In this document: positions 1 to 8,353 of the stretch, in pieces
Numbering within the stretch: the first letter of the stretch is position 1
How the letters are laid out: the number at the start of each line of letters is the position of its first letter
Assembly (NCBI RefSeq): GCF_004023625.1
Contig: NZ_ML137708.1
Coordinates: 281,262-345,261 of the forward strand
Source: Streptomyces cavernae
GTDB lineage: Bacteria > Actinomycetota > Actinomycetes > Streptomycetales > Streptomycetaceae
Direction of reading: 5' to 3'
Length of the DNA: 64,000 bases
Position numbers and translations under genes: made by a program
The notes under the pieces: generated by a model
Told to the model about the DNA's origin: nothing
What the model saw: only the letters and a program-made list of their open reading frames with translations
The model's database searches: none

Positions 1-436
1 GCCATGCTCAGTATGGTCTGCGCCGCCACATACGGCGGCCACAGCGCGGCGTCCCGGATCGTCGCCACGGCCAGTGCGGCCGCCAGGTCCCCCGCCAGCC
101 GGGTGCTGATGCCGCGCAGCCGGTGCAGCGGCTCCAGTTGCAGCTCCCGGATCGGGATCGCCAGGCCCGCGGTGTCGACGATGTCTCGTGGAGCGGTGCC
201 GGCCAAGGCGAACGTCGAGTCCGGATCTTCCGCGGCGTGGACGATCCGTTGAGCGGTGCCGAAGAGCTCGACGCGGCGAGGTCGAACACCGACTCGATGT
301 TGATCCTCTTGAGCTGCTGTTTCGAAAGGGGACTGATCCCCAGCAGGGCATCGACCGGTTGTGTGATGAGCACCGAGGCGTCGAGCAGGCGGAACTCGCT
401 GCGGACGTGGTGAGCTACGGAGCGATCCACACCCAT
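1..436 (-). pseudogene. Unknown gene, frameshifted, runs off left edge
   Basis: I do not recognise the family. Reading leftward from ATG 436, about 55 codons give a credible protein with a helix-hairpin-helix-like stretch (LLGISPLSKQQLKRINIES, near residues 31-49). Near 266-271 this frame turns into low-quality arginine/serine-rich sequence, while good protein resumes in the neighbouring frame (LFGTAQRIVHAAEDPDSTF, then a helical RELQLEPLHRLRGISTRLAG stretch) and stays open to the window edge. One base appears to be missing between the codons for DLAAS and LFGTAQ. The gene is therefore either a real frameshift mutant or carries a sequencing error. The rest of it lies outside the window. The 210 bases between its start and the next gene would hold divergent promoters. 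Confidence 0.5.
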
Positions 437-646
437 CCCCCTGTGCCGGCGGCGCCCCGGCGTCGATGCGTCGACCTGTGTCAGCGATACACGGCGGGCG
501 GCCGACCGTCAATGCGCCTTGGGGACGGTGTTGCCTCCCGCGCGATTTCACGCCGCGCCACACTCCCCTCTCACCCGATCCCAGCCCTAAAGTGACACCC
601 ATCACGTCCGATTGGGCACCCCTCGCCCGGTTTCCTGGGAGGGCAC

Positions 647-1144
647 ATGACCCGCATTTCGGTGAAAGTGGACGGCACCGCGTACGAGGACGAGGTCGAA
701 CCCCGCCTCCTGCTGATCCACTACCTGCGTGACCGGCTGGGTCTGACCGGCACACCCATTGGCTGCGACACCTCCAACTGCGGGGCCTGCACGGTCGACT
801 TGGACGGGGAGAGCGTCAAGAGCTGCTCCGTCCTCGCGGTACAGGCCGACGGCAGCGAAGTGACCACCGTGCAGGGGCTGGCCACGAACGGCAGCCGGCA
901 CCCCCTGCAGAAAGCCTTCCATGAGCAGCACGGGCTGCAGTGCGGCTACTGCACCCCCGGCATGATCATGGCCGCCCGGGACCTGCTCGCCGAGAACCCG
1001 GACCCCACTCCGGACGAAGTACGGCACGCCCTCGAGGGCAACCTGTGCCGGTGCACCGGCTACCAGAACATCGTGCGGGCCGTGCTCGCCGCCGCGCGGC
1101 AGGACACCCCGGCCCGGGTCCCGGCGCAGGAGGCCGCGCTATGA
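647..1144 (+). CDS. coxS: Molybdenum hydroxylase 2Fe-2S subunit, CoxS/CutS type
   Basis: This 165-residue protein is the iron-sulfur subunit of an aerobic CO dehydrogenase/xanthine dehydrogenase-family enzyme, which passes electrons from the molybdopterin centre to FAD. Two [2Fe-2S] clusters are visible. The plant-type cluster has C40, C45, C48 and C60 ([10 protein letters not shown] motif); the C-terminal cluster has C99, C102, C134 and C136 (CGYCTPG and CRCTG). Length is normal for the family. ATG 647 follows a GGGAGG ribosome site. The stop overlaps the start of the large subunit (ATGA), so the two are translationally coupled. It is the first gene of a six-gene operon ending at 7707. Confidence 0.95.
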   Translation: MTRISVKVDGTAYEDEVEPRLLLIHYLRDRLGLTGTPIGCDTSNCGACTVDLDGESVKSCSVLAVQADGSEVTTVQGLATNGSRHPLQKAFHEQHGLQCGYCTPGMIMAARDLLAENPDPTPDEVRHALEGNLCRCTGYQNIVRAVLAAARQDTPARVPAQEAAL

Positions 1145-3537
1145 CCGATCAGATCACCGAACCGGCAGGTACCGGGCGGGAGGTCGGGCGTTCCCGGCCG
1201 CGCAAGGAGGACGCCCGGCTCGTCACCGGCCAGACCAACTGGACCGACAACATCTCCGTCACCGGACTGCTGTACCTGGCGATCGTGCGCAGCCCCATGG
1301 CGCACGCCAGGATCGACCGGGTCGACGTCTCCCCCGCCCTGGAACGTCCGGGCGTGGTCGCCGCGTTCAGCGGACGCGATCTCGCCGGGGGGATGGGCTC
1401 GCTGCCCTGCGCCTGGCCGGTGACCGAGGACATCGTGCTGCCCGATCATCCGCCGATCGCCGTCGACGAGGTGCGCTACGCGGGCGACCCGGTGGCCGTC
1501 GTCGTCGCCCGCGACCGGTACGCGGCGGCCGACGCCCTCGAAGCCGTCGAGGTCGACTACACGCCGCTGCCCCCGGTCCTGGACCTTCAGGCCGCGCTCG
1601 CCGAGGGCGCCCCGCTGGTCCACGCGGACAAGGGCACCAACCGCTGCTACGACTGGCCGCTCGCCACCGGTGAGAGCTTCGACGCCGTACGCGAGCGGGC
1701 GGACGTCGTCCTCAAACGCCGCTACCACCAACAGCGTCTGATCCCCAACGCCATGGAGCCGCGCGCGGTGGTGGTCACCCCGCTGGCCGCCTCCGGCGAG
1801 TACACGCTGTACTCGGCGACCCAGATCCCGCACGTCCTGCGGATCATGCTCTCCATGGTCACCGGTGTCCCCGAGCACAAGCTGCGGGTGGTCGCCCCGG
1901 ACGTCGGCGGCGGTTTCGGCTCCAAGCTCCAGGTCTACGGCGAGGAGGCCATCGCGCTGGCGGTGGCGCGGGAGCTGGGCCGGCCGGTGAAGTGGACCGA
2001 GTCGCGCTCCGAGGGCTTCCTGGCGACCCATCACGGCCGGGGTGTGATCCAGGACATCGAGGTCGCGGCGACCCGCGAGGGCAGGCTCCTCGGCCTCAAG
2101 GTGGATCTGCTCGCCGACATGGGCGCCTATCTGATGCTGGTCACCCCGGGCATCCCGATCCTCGGCGCGTTCATGTATCCGGCGATCTACAAGATGGACG
2201 CCTACGAGTTCAACTGCACCGGCGTCTTCACCACCAGGACCCCCACGGACGCCTACCGCGGCGCCGGCCGCCCGGAGGCCACCTACGCCATCGAACGGAT
2301 CATGGACGAGCTGGCCGCCGAACTCGGCCTGGATCCGGTGGAGTTGCGACGCCGCAACTGGATTCGGCACGAGGAGTTCCCGTACACGAGCATCGCGGGG
2401 CTCACCTACGACAGCGGCGACTACGAGGCCGCCACGGAGAAGGCGCTCGCCCTCTTCGGGTACGACGACCTGCGTTCCGAACAGCAGAAGCGCAACGAAC
2501 GCGGCGACACCGTACGGCTCGGTATCGGCGTCTCCACGTACACCGAGATGTGCGGTCTCGCGCCCAGCCGGGTGCTGCGCGACCTGCGCTACGCGGCAGG
2601 CGGCTGGGAGGCGGCGAGCATCCGGATGCTGCCGACCGGCAAGGTCGAGGTGGTCACCGGGACCAGCCCGCACGGGCAGGGCCATGTGACCTGCTGGAGT
2701 CAGATCGCCGCCGATGTGCTGGGGGTGCCGTTCGAGGACGTCGAGGTGGTGCACGGCGACACCAAGGCCGCCCCGCAGGGCATGGACACCTACGGGTCAC
2801 GGTCACTGGTCGTCGGCGGGGCCGCCGTCCACCACGCGGCACGGAAGGTGGTGGAGAAGGCCCGGAAGGTGGCCGCGCACCTGCTCGAAGCGAGCGAGCA
2901 CGACCTGGAGTTCACCGACGGGGTGTTCTCGGTGAAGGGCTCCCCGGACGCCCGCAAGACCATCCAGGAGATCGCGTTCGAGACGTTCTCCTCGCACGAC
3001 CTGCCGGACGGCATGGAGCCCACCATCAACGCCGAACACCTCGTCGACCCGGAGAACTTTTCCTACCCGCACGGCACCCACCTGTGCGCGGTGGAGGTCG
3101 ACACGGAGACGGGGCGGACCTTGATCCGCAGTTACGTGTGCGTGGACGACGTGGGCCGGGTCGTCAACCCGATGATCGTCGAGGGACAGGTGCACGGCGG
3201 GCTCGCCCAGGGCATCGCACAGGCGCTGTACGAGGAGGCCGTGTACGACGACGAGGGCAACCTCGTCTCCGGCACGCTGGCCGACTACCTGGTGCCGTCG
3301 GCGGTGGATCTGCCCGAGTTCGTGACCGACCGCACCGAGACCCCCGCCACCTCGAATCCCCTCGGTGCCAAGGGAGTGGGCGAGGCCGGCACCATCGCCT
3401 CGACGCCCGCGGTCGTGGGCGCGATCGTCGACGCGCTGCGCCCGCTGGGTGTCACCGACGTGCGGATGCCGTGCACCCCGCAGCGGGTGTGGGAGGCGCT
3501 GCGGGACGCGCGGGCGCAGAAGGGAGAGACGTCATGA
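1141..3537 (+). CDS. coxL: Molybdopterin-binding large subunit, form II CoxL type
   Basis: This 798-residue protein is the catalytic subunit holding the molybdopterin cytosine dinucleotide cofactor. The active-site loop reads AYRGAGR (within [12 protein letters not shown]). In the CoxL family that is the form II signature; bona fide CO dehydrogenases of form I have AYxCSFR with the copper-binding cysteine. The substrate may therefore not be CO but another hydroxylatable compound. The C-terminal GVGEAGTI supplies the catalytic glutamate of the family, and [10 protein letters not shown] is a cofactor-binding motif. ATG 1141 overlaps the CoxS stop; a longer reading upstream would only shadow CoxS. 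The stop overlaps the start of the FAD subunit. Confidence 0.94.
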   Translation: MTDQITEPAGTGREVGRSRPRKEDARLVTGQTNWTDNISVTGLLYLAIVRSPMAHARIDRVDVSPALERPGVVAAFSGRDLAGGMGSLPCAWPVTEDIVLPDHPPIAVDEVRYAGDPVAVVVARDRYAAADALEAVEVDYTPLPPVLDLQAALAEGAPLVHADKGTNRCYDWPLATGESFDAVRERADVVLKRRYHQQRLIPNAMEPRAVVVTPLAASGEYTLYSATQIPHVLRIMLSMVTGVPEHKLRVVAPDVGGGFGSKLQVYGEEAIALAVARELGRPVKWTESRSEGFLATHHGRGVIQDIEVAATREGRLLGLKVDLLADMGAYLMLVTPGIPILGAFMYPAIYKMDAYEFNCTGVFTTRTPTDAYRGAGRPEATYAIERIMDELAAELGLDPVELRRRNWIRHEEFPYTSIAGLTYDSGDYEAATEKALALFGYDDLRSEQQKRNERGDTVRLGIGVSTYTEMCGLAPSRVLRDLRYAAGGWEAASIRMLPTGKVEVVTGTSPHGQGHVTCWSQIAADVLGVPFEDVEVVHGDTKAAPQGMDTYGSRSLVVGGAAVHHAARKVVEKARKVAAHLLEASEHDLEFTDGVFSVKGSPDARKTIQEIAFETFSSHDLPDGMEPTINAEHLVDPENFSYPHGTHLCAVEVDTETGRTLIRSYVCVDDVGRVVNPMIVEGQVHGGLAQGIAQALYEEAVYDDEGNLVSGTLADYLVPSAVDLPEFVTDRTETPATSNPLGAKGVGEAGTIASTPAVVGAIVDALRPLGVTDVRMPCTPQRVWEALRDARAQKGETS

Positions 3538-4382
3538 TTCCCGCCGCGTTCGACTACGCCCGGCCGGCCACCGTCGCCGAAGCGGTGGGCACACTCGACG
3601 GCGCCGCCGAGGACGAGGCGAAGGTGCTGGCCGGCGGTCAGAGCCTGCTGCCGCTGCTCCGGCTGCGGCTCGCGTTCCCTTCGCTCGTCGTCGACGTGGG
3701 CCGCATACCGGAGCTCAGGGGTGTGCGCGAGGACGGGGACAGCCTCGTCATCGGCGCGCTGACCACGCACCACGACGTGATCCGCGACCCGTTGGTGCGC
3801 CGCCACGCCGGGCTGCTGGCCGCGGCCACCGCCACGGTCGCCGACCCCGCCGTACGCCACCGCGGGACCCTCGGCGGCTCGCTCGCCCACGCGGACCCCG
3901 CCGGGGACCTGCCCGCGGTGGCGCTCGCCCTCGACGCGGAACTGGTCGCGGAGGGACCCGGCGGCCGACGGACCGTCCCCGCCCGGGAGTTCTTCGTCGA
4001 CTATCTGCAAAGCGCCCTGCGGCCCGACGAGTTGCTCGTGGAGGTGCGTATCCCCAAGAAGGACGGCTGGGGTTTCCACTACGAGAAGTTCAGCCGGACC
4101 GCGCAGGCGTGGGCGGTGGTCGGGGTCGCCGCACTCGTCCGGCGCGAGGACGGGCACATCGCCGAGTCGCGGATCGGGCTGACCAACATGGGCTCGACAC
4201 CGCTGCGGGCCTCCGCCACGGAGGCGGCGCTGGCGGGTGCACCGGTCGACGCGGTGGCTCGGGCCGCGGAGTCCGCGGCGGACGGCACTCAGCCGTCCGC
4301 CGACCCGTCGGCCTCGCCCGAGTACCGTGCGCACCTGGCGCGGGTGCTCACCCGGCGGGCGGTGCTGGCCGCCCTGGGGTGA
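3534..4382 (+). CDS. coxM: FAD-binding medium subunit, CoxM type
   Basis: This 282-residue protein is the FAD subunit that takes electrons from the 2Fe-2S subunit. The two FAD pyrophosphate-binding motifs of the vanillyl-alcohol-oxidase-like fold are present: AGGQSLLP near residues 35-42 and TLGGSLAHADPAGDLP from about residue 112. Length matches the family (about 285). ATG 3534 overlaps the CoxL stop by ATGA, so S, L and M are coupled in the order S-L-M, a common actinobacterial arrangement for form II enzymes. It is followed after 52 bases by the MoxR-type gene. Confidence 0.93.
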   Translation: MIPAAFDYARPATVAEAVGTLDGAAEDEAKVLAGGQSLLPLLRLRLAFPSLVVDVGRIPELRGVREDGDSLVIGALTTHHDVIRDPLVRRHAGLLAAATATVADPAVRHRGTLGGSLAHADPAGDLPAVALALDAELVAEGPGGRRTVPAREFFVDYLQSALRPDELLVEVRIPKKDGWGFHYEKFSRTAQAWAVVGVAALVRREDGHIAESRIGLTNMGSTPLRASATEAALAGAPVDAVARAAESAADGTQPSADPSASPEYRAHLARVLTRRAVLAALG

Positions 4383-4434
4383 GCGTCGGCGGCCCGGAAC
4401 GGCCAGAACGGCCCCGCGGGGCCATGGAGAGAGT

Positions 4435-5319
4435 ATGGACGGTTGGACCGGTCCGCAGGAGGTGCGGGCCAGGCTGGAGGAGACGGGATACCTCGTCGAC
4501 GACGGCCTGGCCGTCGCCTCCTTCCTCGCGCTGCGACTGCGTCGGCCGATCTTCTGCGAGGGCGACGCGGGCGTGGGCAAGACCTCGCTCGCGTCCGCCC
4601 TCGCGGCCTGTCTGGACGCCCCGCTGATCAGGCTGCAGTGCTACGAGGGCATCGACGCCGCGCAGGCGCTGTACGACTGGGATTTCCCGCGTCAGCTGCT
4701 GCACCTGCGGGCGGCGGAGGCCGCGGGGATCACGGATGCCGAACGGCTGGAGGGCGAGCTGTACGACCGCCGTTTCCTGCTCGCGCGGCCGCTGCTGCGG
4801 GCGCTGGAGACCTGGCCGTGCGTCCTGCTCGTCGACGAAGTCGACCGCGCGGACGACGAGTTCGAGGCGTTCCTGCTGGAGCTGCTGTCGGAGTACACGG
4901 TCACCGTTCCCGAACTGGGCACGCTGCGGGCGAAGGAGCCGCCGGTGGTGGTGCTCACCTCCAACCGCACCCGGGAGGTGCACGACGCGCTCAAGCGGCG
5001 CTGCCTCTACCACTGGTTCGACCATCCGGACTTCGCCCGTGAACTGGCCATCGTGCGGCGGAGGTTGCCGGAGGTGACGGCTCGGCTCGCCGAGCAGGTG
5101 ACGGCGCTGGCGCAGGCGTTGCGGGCGGAGGACCTGCTGAAGCCGCCGGGAGTCGCGGAGACCATCGACTGGGCCCGGGCGCTGGACGCGCTGGGCGCGA
5201 CGGAGCTGGACGCGGAGCTGGCGGTGGTGACGCTGGGCTCGGTGCTGAAGTACCGGGAGGACGCCGACCGGGCACGGGGCCTGGATCTGTCCGGGATCCT
5301 CGAGCGGCGGTGGGTGTGA
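4435..5319 (+). CDS. MoxR-family AAA+ ATPase, CoxD-like
   Basis: This 294-residue AAA+ ATPase has Walker A GDAGVGKT at residues 43-50 and Walker B LLVDEVD around residues 131-137. In the cox operons studied, CoxD is a MoxR-type chaperone needed with the VWA protein CoxE to complete the metal centre of CO dehydrogenase; by analogy this pair matures the CoxL active site. I chose ATG 4435, preceded by GGAGAGA; the ATG eleven bases upstream is out of frame. The stop overlaps the GTG start of the VWA gene, the usual MoxR/VWA coupling. Confidence 0.88.
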   Translation: MDGWTGPQEVRARLEETGYLVDDGLAVASFLALRLRRPIFCEGDAGVGKTSLASALAACLDAPLIRLQCYEGIDAAQALYDWDFPRQLLHLRAAEAAGITDAERLEGELYDRRFLLARPLLRALETWPCVLLVDEVDRADDEFEAFLLELLSEYTVTVPELGTLRAKEPPVVVLTSNRTREVHDALKRRCLYHWFDHPDFARELAIVRRRLPEVTARLAEQVTALAQALRAEDLLKPPGVAETIDWARALDALGATELDAELAVVTLGSVLKYREDADRARGLDLSGILERRWV

Positions 5320-6587
5320 GAGGCAGCGGCGCCGCGCAAGGGGCGCGGGCCGACGCGTCCGGTGTCGTCGTGGGGTTCGCCCGGGCCCTGCGCGCGGCGG
5401 GGGTCGAGGCGGGCCCCGACCGTGTCCAGGCCTTCCTCGGCGCCGTCGACGTACTGCGGCCCGGCGTCCGCTCCGACGTGTACTGGGCCGGGCGGCTCAC
5501 CCTGTGCGGCGGCCACGACGACCTGGAGCGCTACGAGCGCGTCTTCGCGGCGTACTTCGGCGACGCGACACCGGTGCACGGCGGATCGCCGCCCACGGCT
5601 CCCGGGCCGCGCGTCCGGCTGAGCGTACGCGACGCGGGTCCCGCTCCGGTCGCGTCCTCGACGTCCGCGGAGGCGGTGCCGGTGCCGGTCCTCGCCGCCG
5701 CGGCGGAGGTGCTGCGGCACCGCGACTTCGCCGGGCTCACCGCCGGCGAGCGAGAGCAACTGCGGCGGTTGCTGGCCGCGTTCACGCTGCGCGGTCAGCC
5801 CCGGCGCACCGCGCGCCGGCGTCCGGCGCGGCGCGGCACGGTCGATCCGCGGCGCACGGTACGGCTGTTGCTGCGCAGTGGCGGCGAACCGGCCCTGCTG
5901 CGGCGGCACTCGCGCGCCGACCGTCCGCGCCGGGTCGTCCTGCTCGTGGACGTGAGCGGCTCCATGGCCCCGTACGCGGACGCGCTGTTGCGGTTCGCGC
6001 ACGCGGGCACCCGGGGTGGGCCGACCGAGGTGTTCACCATCGGCACCCGGATCACTCGGGTGACCCGCGAGCTGTCGCACCGCGATCCGGACGTGGCGAT
6101 GGCCGCGCTGGCGGCGGCCGTGCCCGACTGGCGCGGCGGCACCCGGCTCGGTGAGCTGCTGCGTGCCTTTCTCGACCGTTGGGGGCAACGCGGGATGGCG
6201 CGCGGCGCCGTGGTCGTCCTGCTGTCGGACGGCTGGGAGCGCGGCGATCCGGAGCTGCTGGGCACCCAGATGCGCCGTCTGCACCGATTGGCGCACCGGG
6301 TGATCTGGGCCAATCCGCGCAAGGCCCGTCCCGGATACGCCCCGATCGCCGGCGGGATGGCGGCGGCGCTGCCGAGCGTGGACGCTTTCGTCGAAGGGCA
6401 CAGCCTGGACGCTCTGGAGCGGCTGGCTGCCGTGGTGCGTGGCTCGGCGAGCTCCCTGAACGCGGTGGGCTCGGTGACCTCGGTCGACTCGGCGAACTCG
6501 GTGGACTCGGTGAGCTCGGTGAGCTCGGTCGACTCTGTGGATTCGGTCGACTCGGTGGGCTCTGTGAAGGGAGCAGACGATGCGTGA
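5316..6587 (+). CDS. VWA-domain protein, CoxE-like, with Ser-Val-Asp repeat tail
   Basis: This protein of about 423 residues contains a von Willebrand A domain with an intact MIDAS motif (DVSGSM near residue 213) and the later LLSDGWERGD strand. CoxE-family proteins pair with MoxR ATPases in cofactor maturation. I prefer GTG 5316, which overlaps the previous stop as GTGA; GTG 5310 is an alternative two codons longer. The last 35 or so residues are a low-complexity tail of Ser, Val and Asp/Asn/Gly units (for example SVDSVDSVDSVGSV) encoded by hexamer-like repeats. I know of no such tail in the family. The 3' end overlaps the XdhC start by eight bases. Confidence 0.86.
   Translation: MRGSGAAQGARADASGVVVGFARALRAAGVEAGPDRVQAFLGAVDVLRPGVRSDVYWAGRLTLCGGHDDLERYERVFAAYFGDATPVHGGSPPTAPGPRVRLSVRDAGPAPVASSTSAEAVPVPVLAAAAEVLRHRDFAGLTAGEREQLRRLLAAFTLRGQPRRTARRRPARRGTVDPRRTVRLLLRSGGEPALLRRHSRADRPRRVVLLVDVSGSMAPYADALLRFAHAGTRGGPTEVFTIGTRITRVTRELSHRDPDVAMAALAAAVPDWRGGTRLGELLRAFLDRWGQRGMARGAVVVLLSDGWERGDPELLGTQMRRLHRLAHRVIWANPRKARPGYAPIAGGMAAALPSVDAFVEGHSLDALERLAAVVRGSASSLNAVGSVTSVDSANSVDSVSSVSSVDSVDSVDSVGSVKGADDA
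6466..6567 (+). repeat. Short tandem repeat encoding Ser-Val-Asp tail
   Basis: The 3' end of the VWA gene is built from imperfect 6- and 9-base units of the type TCGGTGGAC, TCGGTGAGC and TCGGTCGAC. The period is always a multiple of three, so gain or loss of units keeps the frame and changes only tail length. Such tracts are prone to slipped-strand expansion. Confidence 0.75.
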
Positions 6588-7707
6588 CATCCTCCCGGCG
6601 CTCAGCCGCTGGTACGCGGCCGGGGCGCCGTTCGGGCTCGCCACGGTGGTCGCGGTCAGCCGCAGCGCGCCGCGCGGACCGGGCGCGGCGATGGCGGTCG
6701 GGCCCGACGACGAGGTGCTGGGCAGCGTGTCCGGTGGCTGTGTGGAGGGCGCGGTTTTCGAGCTGGCCAAGGAGGTCGTGGCGGCGGGCGAACCACGGCT
6801 CGCCACCTTCGGCTACAGCGACACGGACGCCTTCGCGGTCGGGCTGACCTGCGGCGGGGAGATCACGCTGCTGGTGCGCCCGGTCACGTCCGGGACCGAC
6901 CCCTGGTTCGGGCAGGTGGCCGAGTCGGTGGCGGCGGGACGGCCCGTGGCGGTCGCGACGGTGGTCTCCGGGCCGGCGCCCGTTGGCGCCTCGCTCGCGG
7001 TGTGGCCGGACGCCGTGTCGGGCAGCCTCGGCTCGCCGGGGCTCGACGCCGCGGTCACCGCCGACGCCCGCGGCGAGCTGGCGCAGGGCGGCACCGGGCA
7101 GCGGCACTACGGGCCGCGGGGCGAGCGGCGCGAGGACTCCGTCGCCGTGTTCCTGCACTCCTTCGCACCGCCGCCGCGCATGCTGGTCTTCGGTGCCATC
7201 GACTACGCGGCGGCCGTCGCCCGCATCGGTGACTTCCTCGGCTACCGGGTCACGGTGTGCGACGCCCGCCCGGTCTTCGCCACGCCGAAACGGTTCCCGC
7301 CCGGCGTGGACGTCGTCGTGGACTGGCCGCACCGCTACCTCCGCACCACCGTGACCGACGACCGCACGGTGATCTGCGTCCTGACGCACGACCCGAAGTT
7401 CGACGTCCCGCTGCTGGAGGAGGCGTTGCGCCGGCCGGCCGCGTACATCGGTGCGATGGGCAGCCGCCGTACGCACGACGAACGGACGAAACGGCTGGTC
7501 GAGGCGGGCCTGACCGAGGCGGAACGGGCCCGGCTGCGCTCTCCGGTCGGCCTTGATCTGGGAGCGCGTACACCGGAGGAGGTGGCGGTCTCCGTCGCCG
7601 CCGAGATCGTCGCGCTGCGGTGGGGTGGCAGCGGACTGCCGCTGAGTGCGACCGCCGGGCCCGTCCATCCCTCGGAGCGCGAGGCGTCCGTGCGGGAGCC
7701 CTTGTAA
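6580..7707 (+). CDS. xdhC: XdhC/CoxF-family molybdenum cofactor maturation protein
   Basis: This 375-residue protein has the two usual parts of the XdhC family: an N-terminal XdhC/CoxI domain (GSVSGGCVEGAV around residues 48-59) and a C-terminal Rossmann-like domain (LVFGAIDYAAAV, then YIGAMGSRRTH near residue 290). XdhC proteins bind molybdopterin cofactor and help insert the sulfido ligand before the cofactor enters the hydroxylase. ATG 6580 lies inside the end of the VWA gene. The Rossmann glycine motif is GAIDYA rather than the common G-x-G-x-x-A/G, a small oddity. It is the last gene of the operon; the next gene is convergent. Confidence 0.9.
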   Translation: MRDILPALSRWYAAGAPFGLATVVAVSRSAPRGPGAAMAVGPDDEVLGSVSGGCVEGAVFELAKEVVAAGEPRLATFGYSDTDAFAVGLTCGGEITLLVRPVTSGTDPWFGQVAESVAAGRPVAVATVVSGPAPVGASLAVWPDAVSGSLGSPGLDAAVTADARGELAQGGTGQRHYGPRGERREDSVAVFLHSFAPPPRMLVFGAIDYAAAVARIGDFLGYRVTVCDARPVFATPKRFPPGVDVVVDWPHRYLRTTVTDDRTVICVLTHDPKFDVPLLEEALRRPAAYIGAMGSRRTHDERTKRLVEAGLTEAERARLRSPVGLDLGARTPEEVAVSVAAEIVALRWGGSGLPLSATAGPVHPSEREASVREPL

Positions 7708-7773
7708 GGACTCCCAAGGCCTCGACGCGCACCGGCCGACGGCGTGCCGGCCGTCCCCGCTCGTCCCCGGATG

Positions 7774-8286
7774 TCAGGTGCGCGGCGGCAACCGGTGCAG
7801 TCGTACCTCCGCGAGGCGGCCGTCCGCCACGGTCGCCGTCATGTAGGTGCAGTGGGGCTGGCGGCGGCGGTCCGTCGGAGAGCCGGGGTTGAGCAGGCGC
7901 AGGCCGGTCTCGGCGGTGGTGTCCCAGGGGATGTGGCTGTGTCCGAAGACGAGGACGTCCAGGTCGGGGAAGCGCTCGGCGCAGCGGCGTTCTCGGCCCT
8001 GGGCGGGGCCGGTCTCGTGCACGACGCCGAGGCGCAGGCCGTCGAGTTCGGCGCGGGCGATCTCCGGGAGACGGGACCGCAGCGCGGGACCGTCGTTGTT
8101 GCCGTGGACGGCGACGAGCAGCCGGGAGCGGTCCTGCAGCAGGTCGAGGGTGGCCTCGTCGACCCAGTCGCCCGCGTGGACCACCACGTCGGCGCGCGGG
8201 ACCTCGGCGAGCAGCGCGGCGGGGAGTGCCTTGGCGCGCTTGGGCAGGTGGGTGTCGGACATCAGCAGCAGGTGCACGCCGTTCAC
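7774..8286 (-). CDS. YfcE-type metallophosphoesterase
   Basis: This 170-residue calcineurin-like phosphoesterase shows the complete two-metal motif set in order: SDTHLP (residues 10-15), HAGDW, HGNND and GHSH. The small size without extra domains fits the YfcE/MJ0936 group of phosphodiesterases, whose natural substrates are poorly known. It converges with the xdhC operon across a 66-base gap and stands 67 bases downstream of the phosphatase gene on the same strand, so it may be co-transcribed with it. Confidence 0.88.
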   Translation of the reverse strand: MNGVHLLLMSDTHLPKRAKALPAALLAEVPRADVVVHAGDWVDEATLDLLQDRSRLLVAVHGNNDGPALRSRLPEIARAELDGLRLGVVHETGPAQGRERRCAERFPDLDVLVFGHSHIPWDTTAETGLRLLNPGSPTDRRRQPHCTYMTATVADGRLAEVRLHRLPPRT

Positions 8287-8353
8287 GGTAGTCAGGTCGT
8301 GGCAGGGGCGCAGGGTGGCCTCGGCGGTGTTCTGAAGGTCCCCCGCGGGGCTT

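Noticed and set aside
1060..2754. Long open frame of 564 codons antisense to coxL
   Set aside because: Composition is Gly/Arg/His-rich with no family-like motif; it is a GC-bias shadow of the coxL codons.
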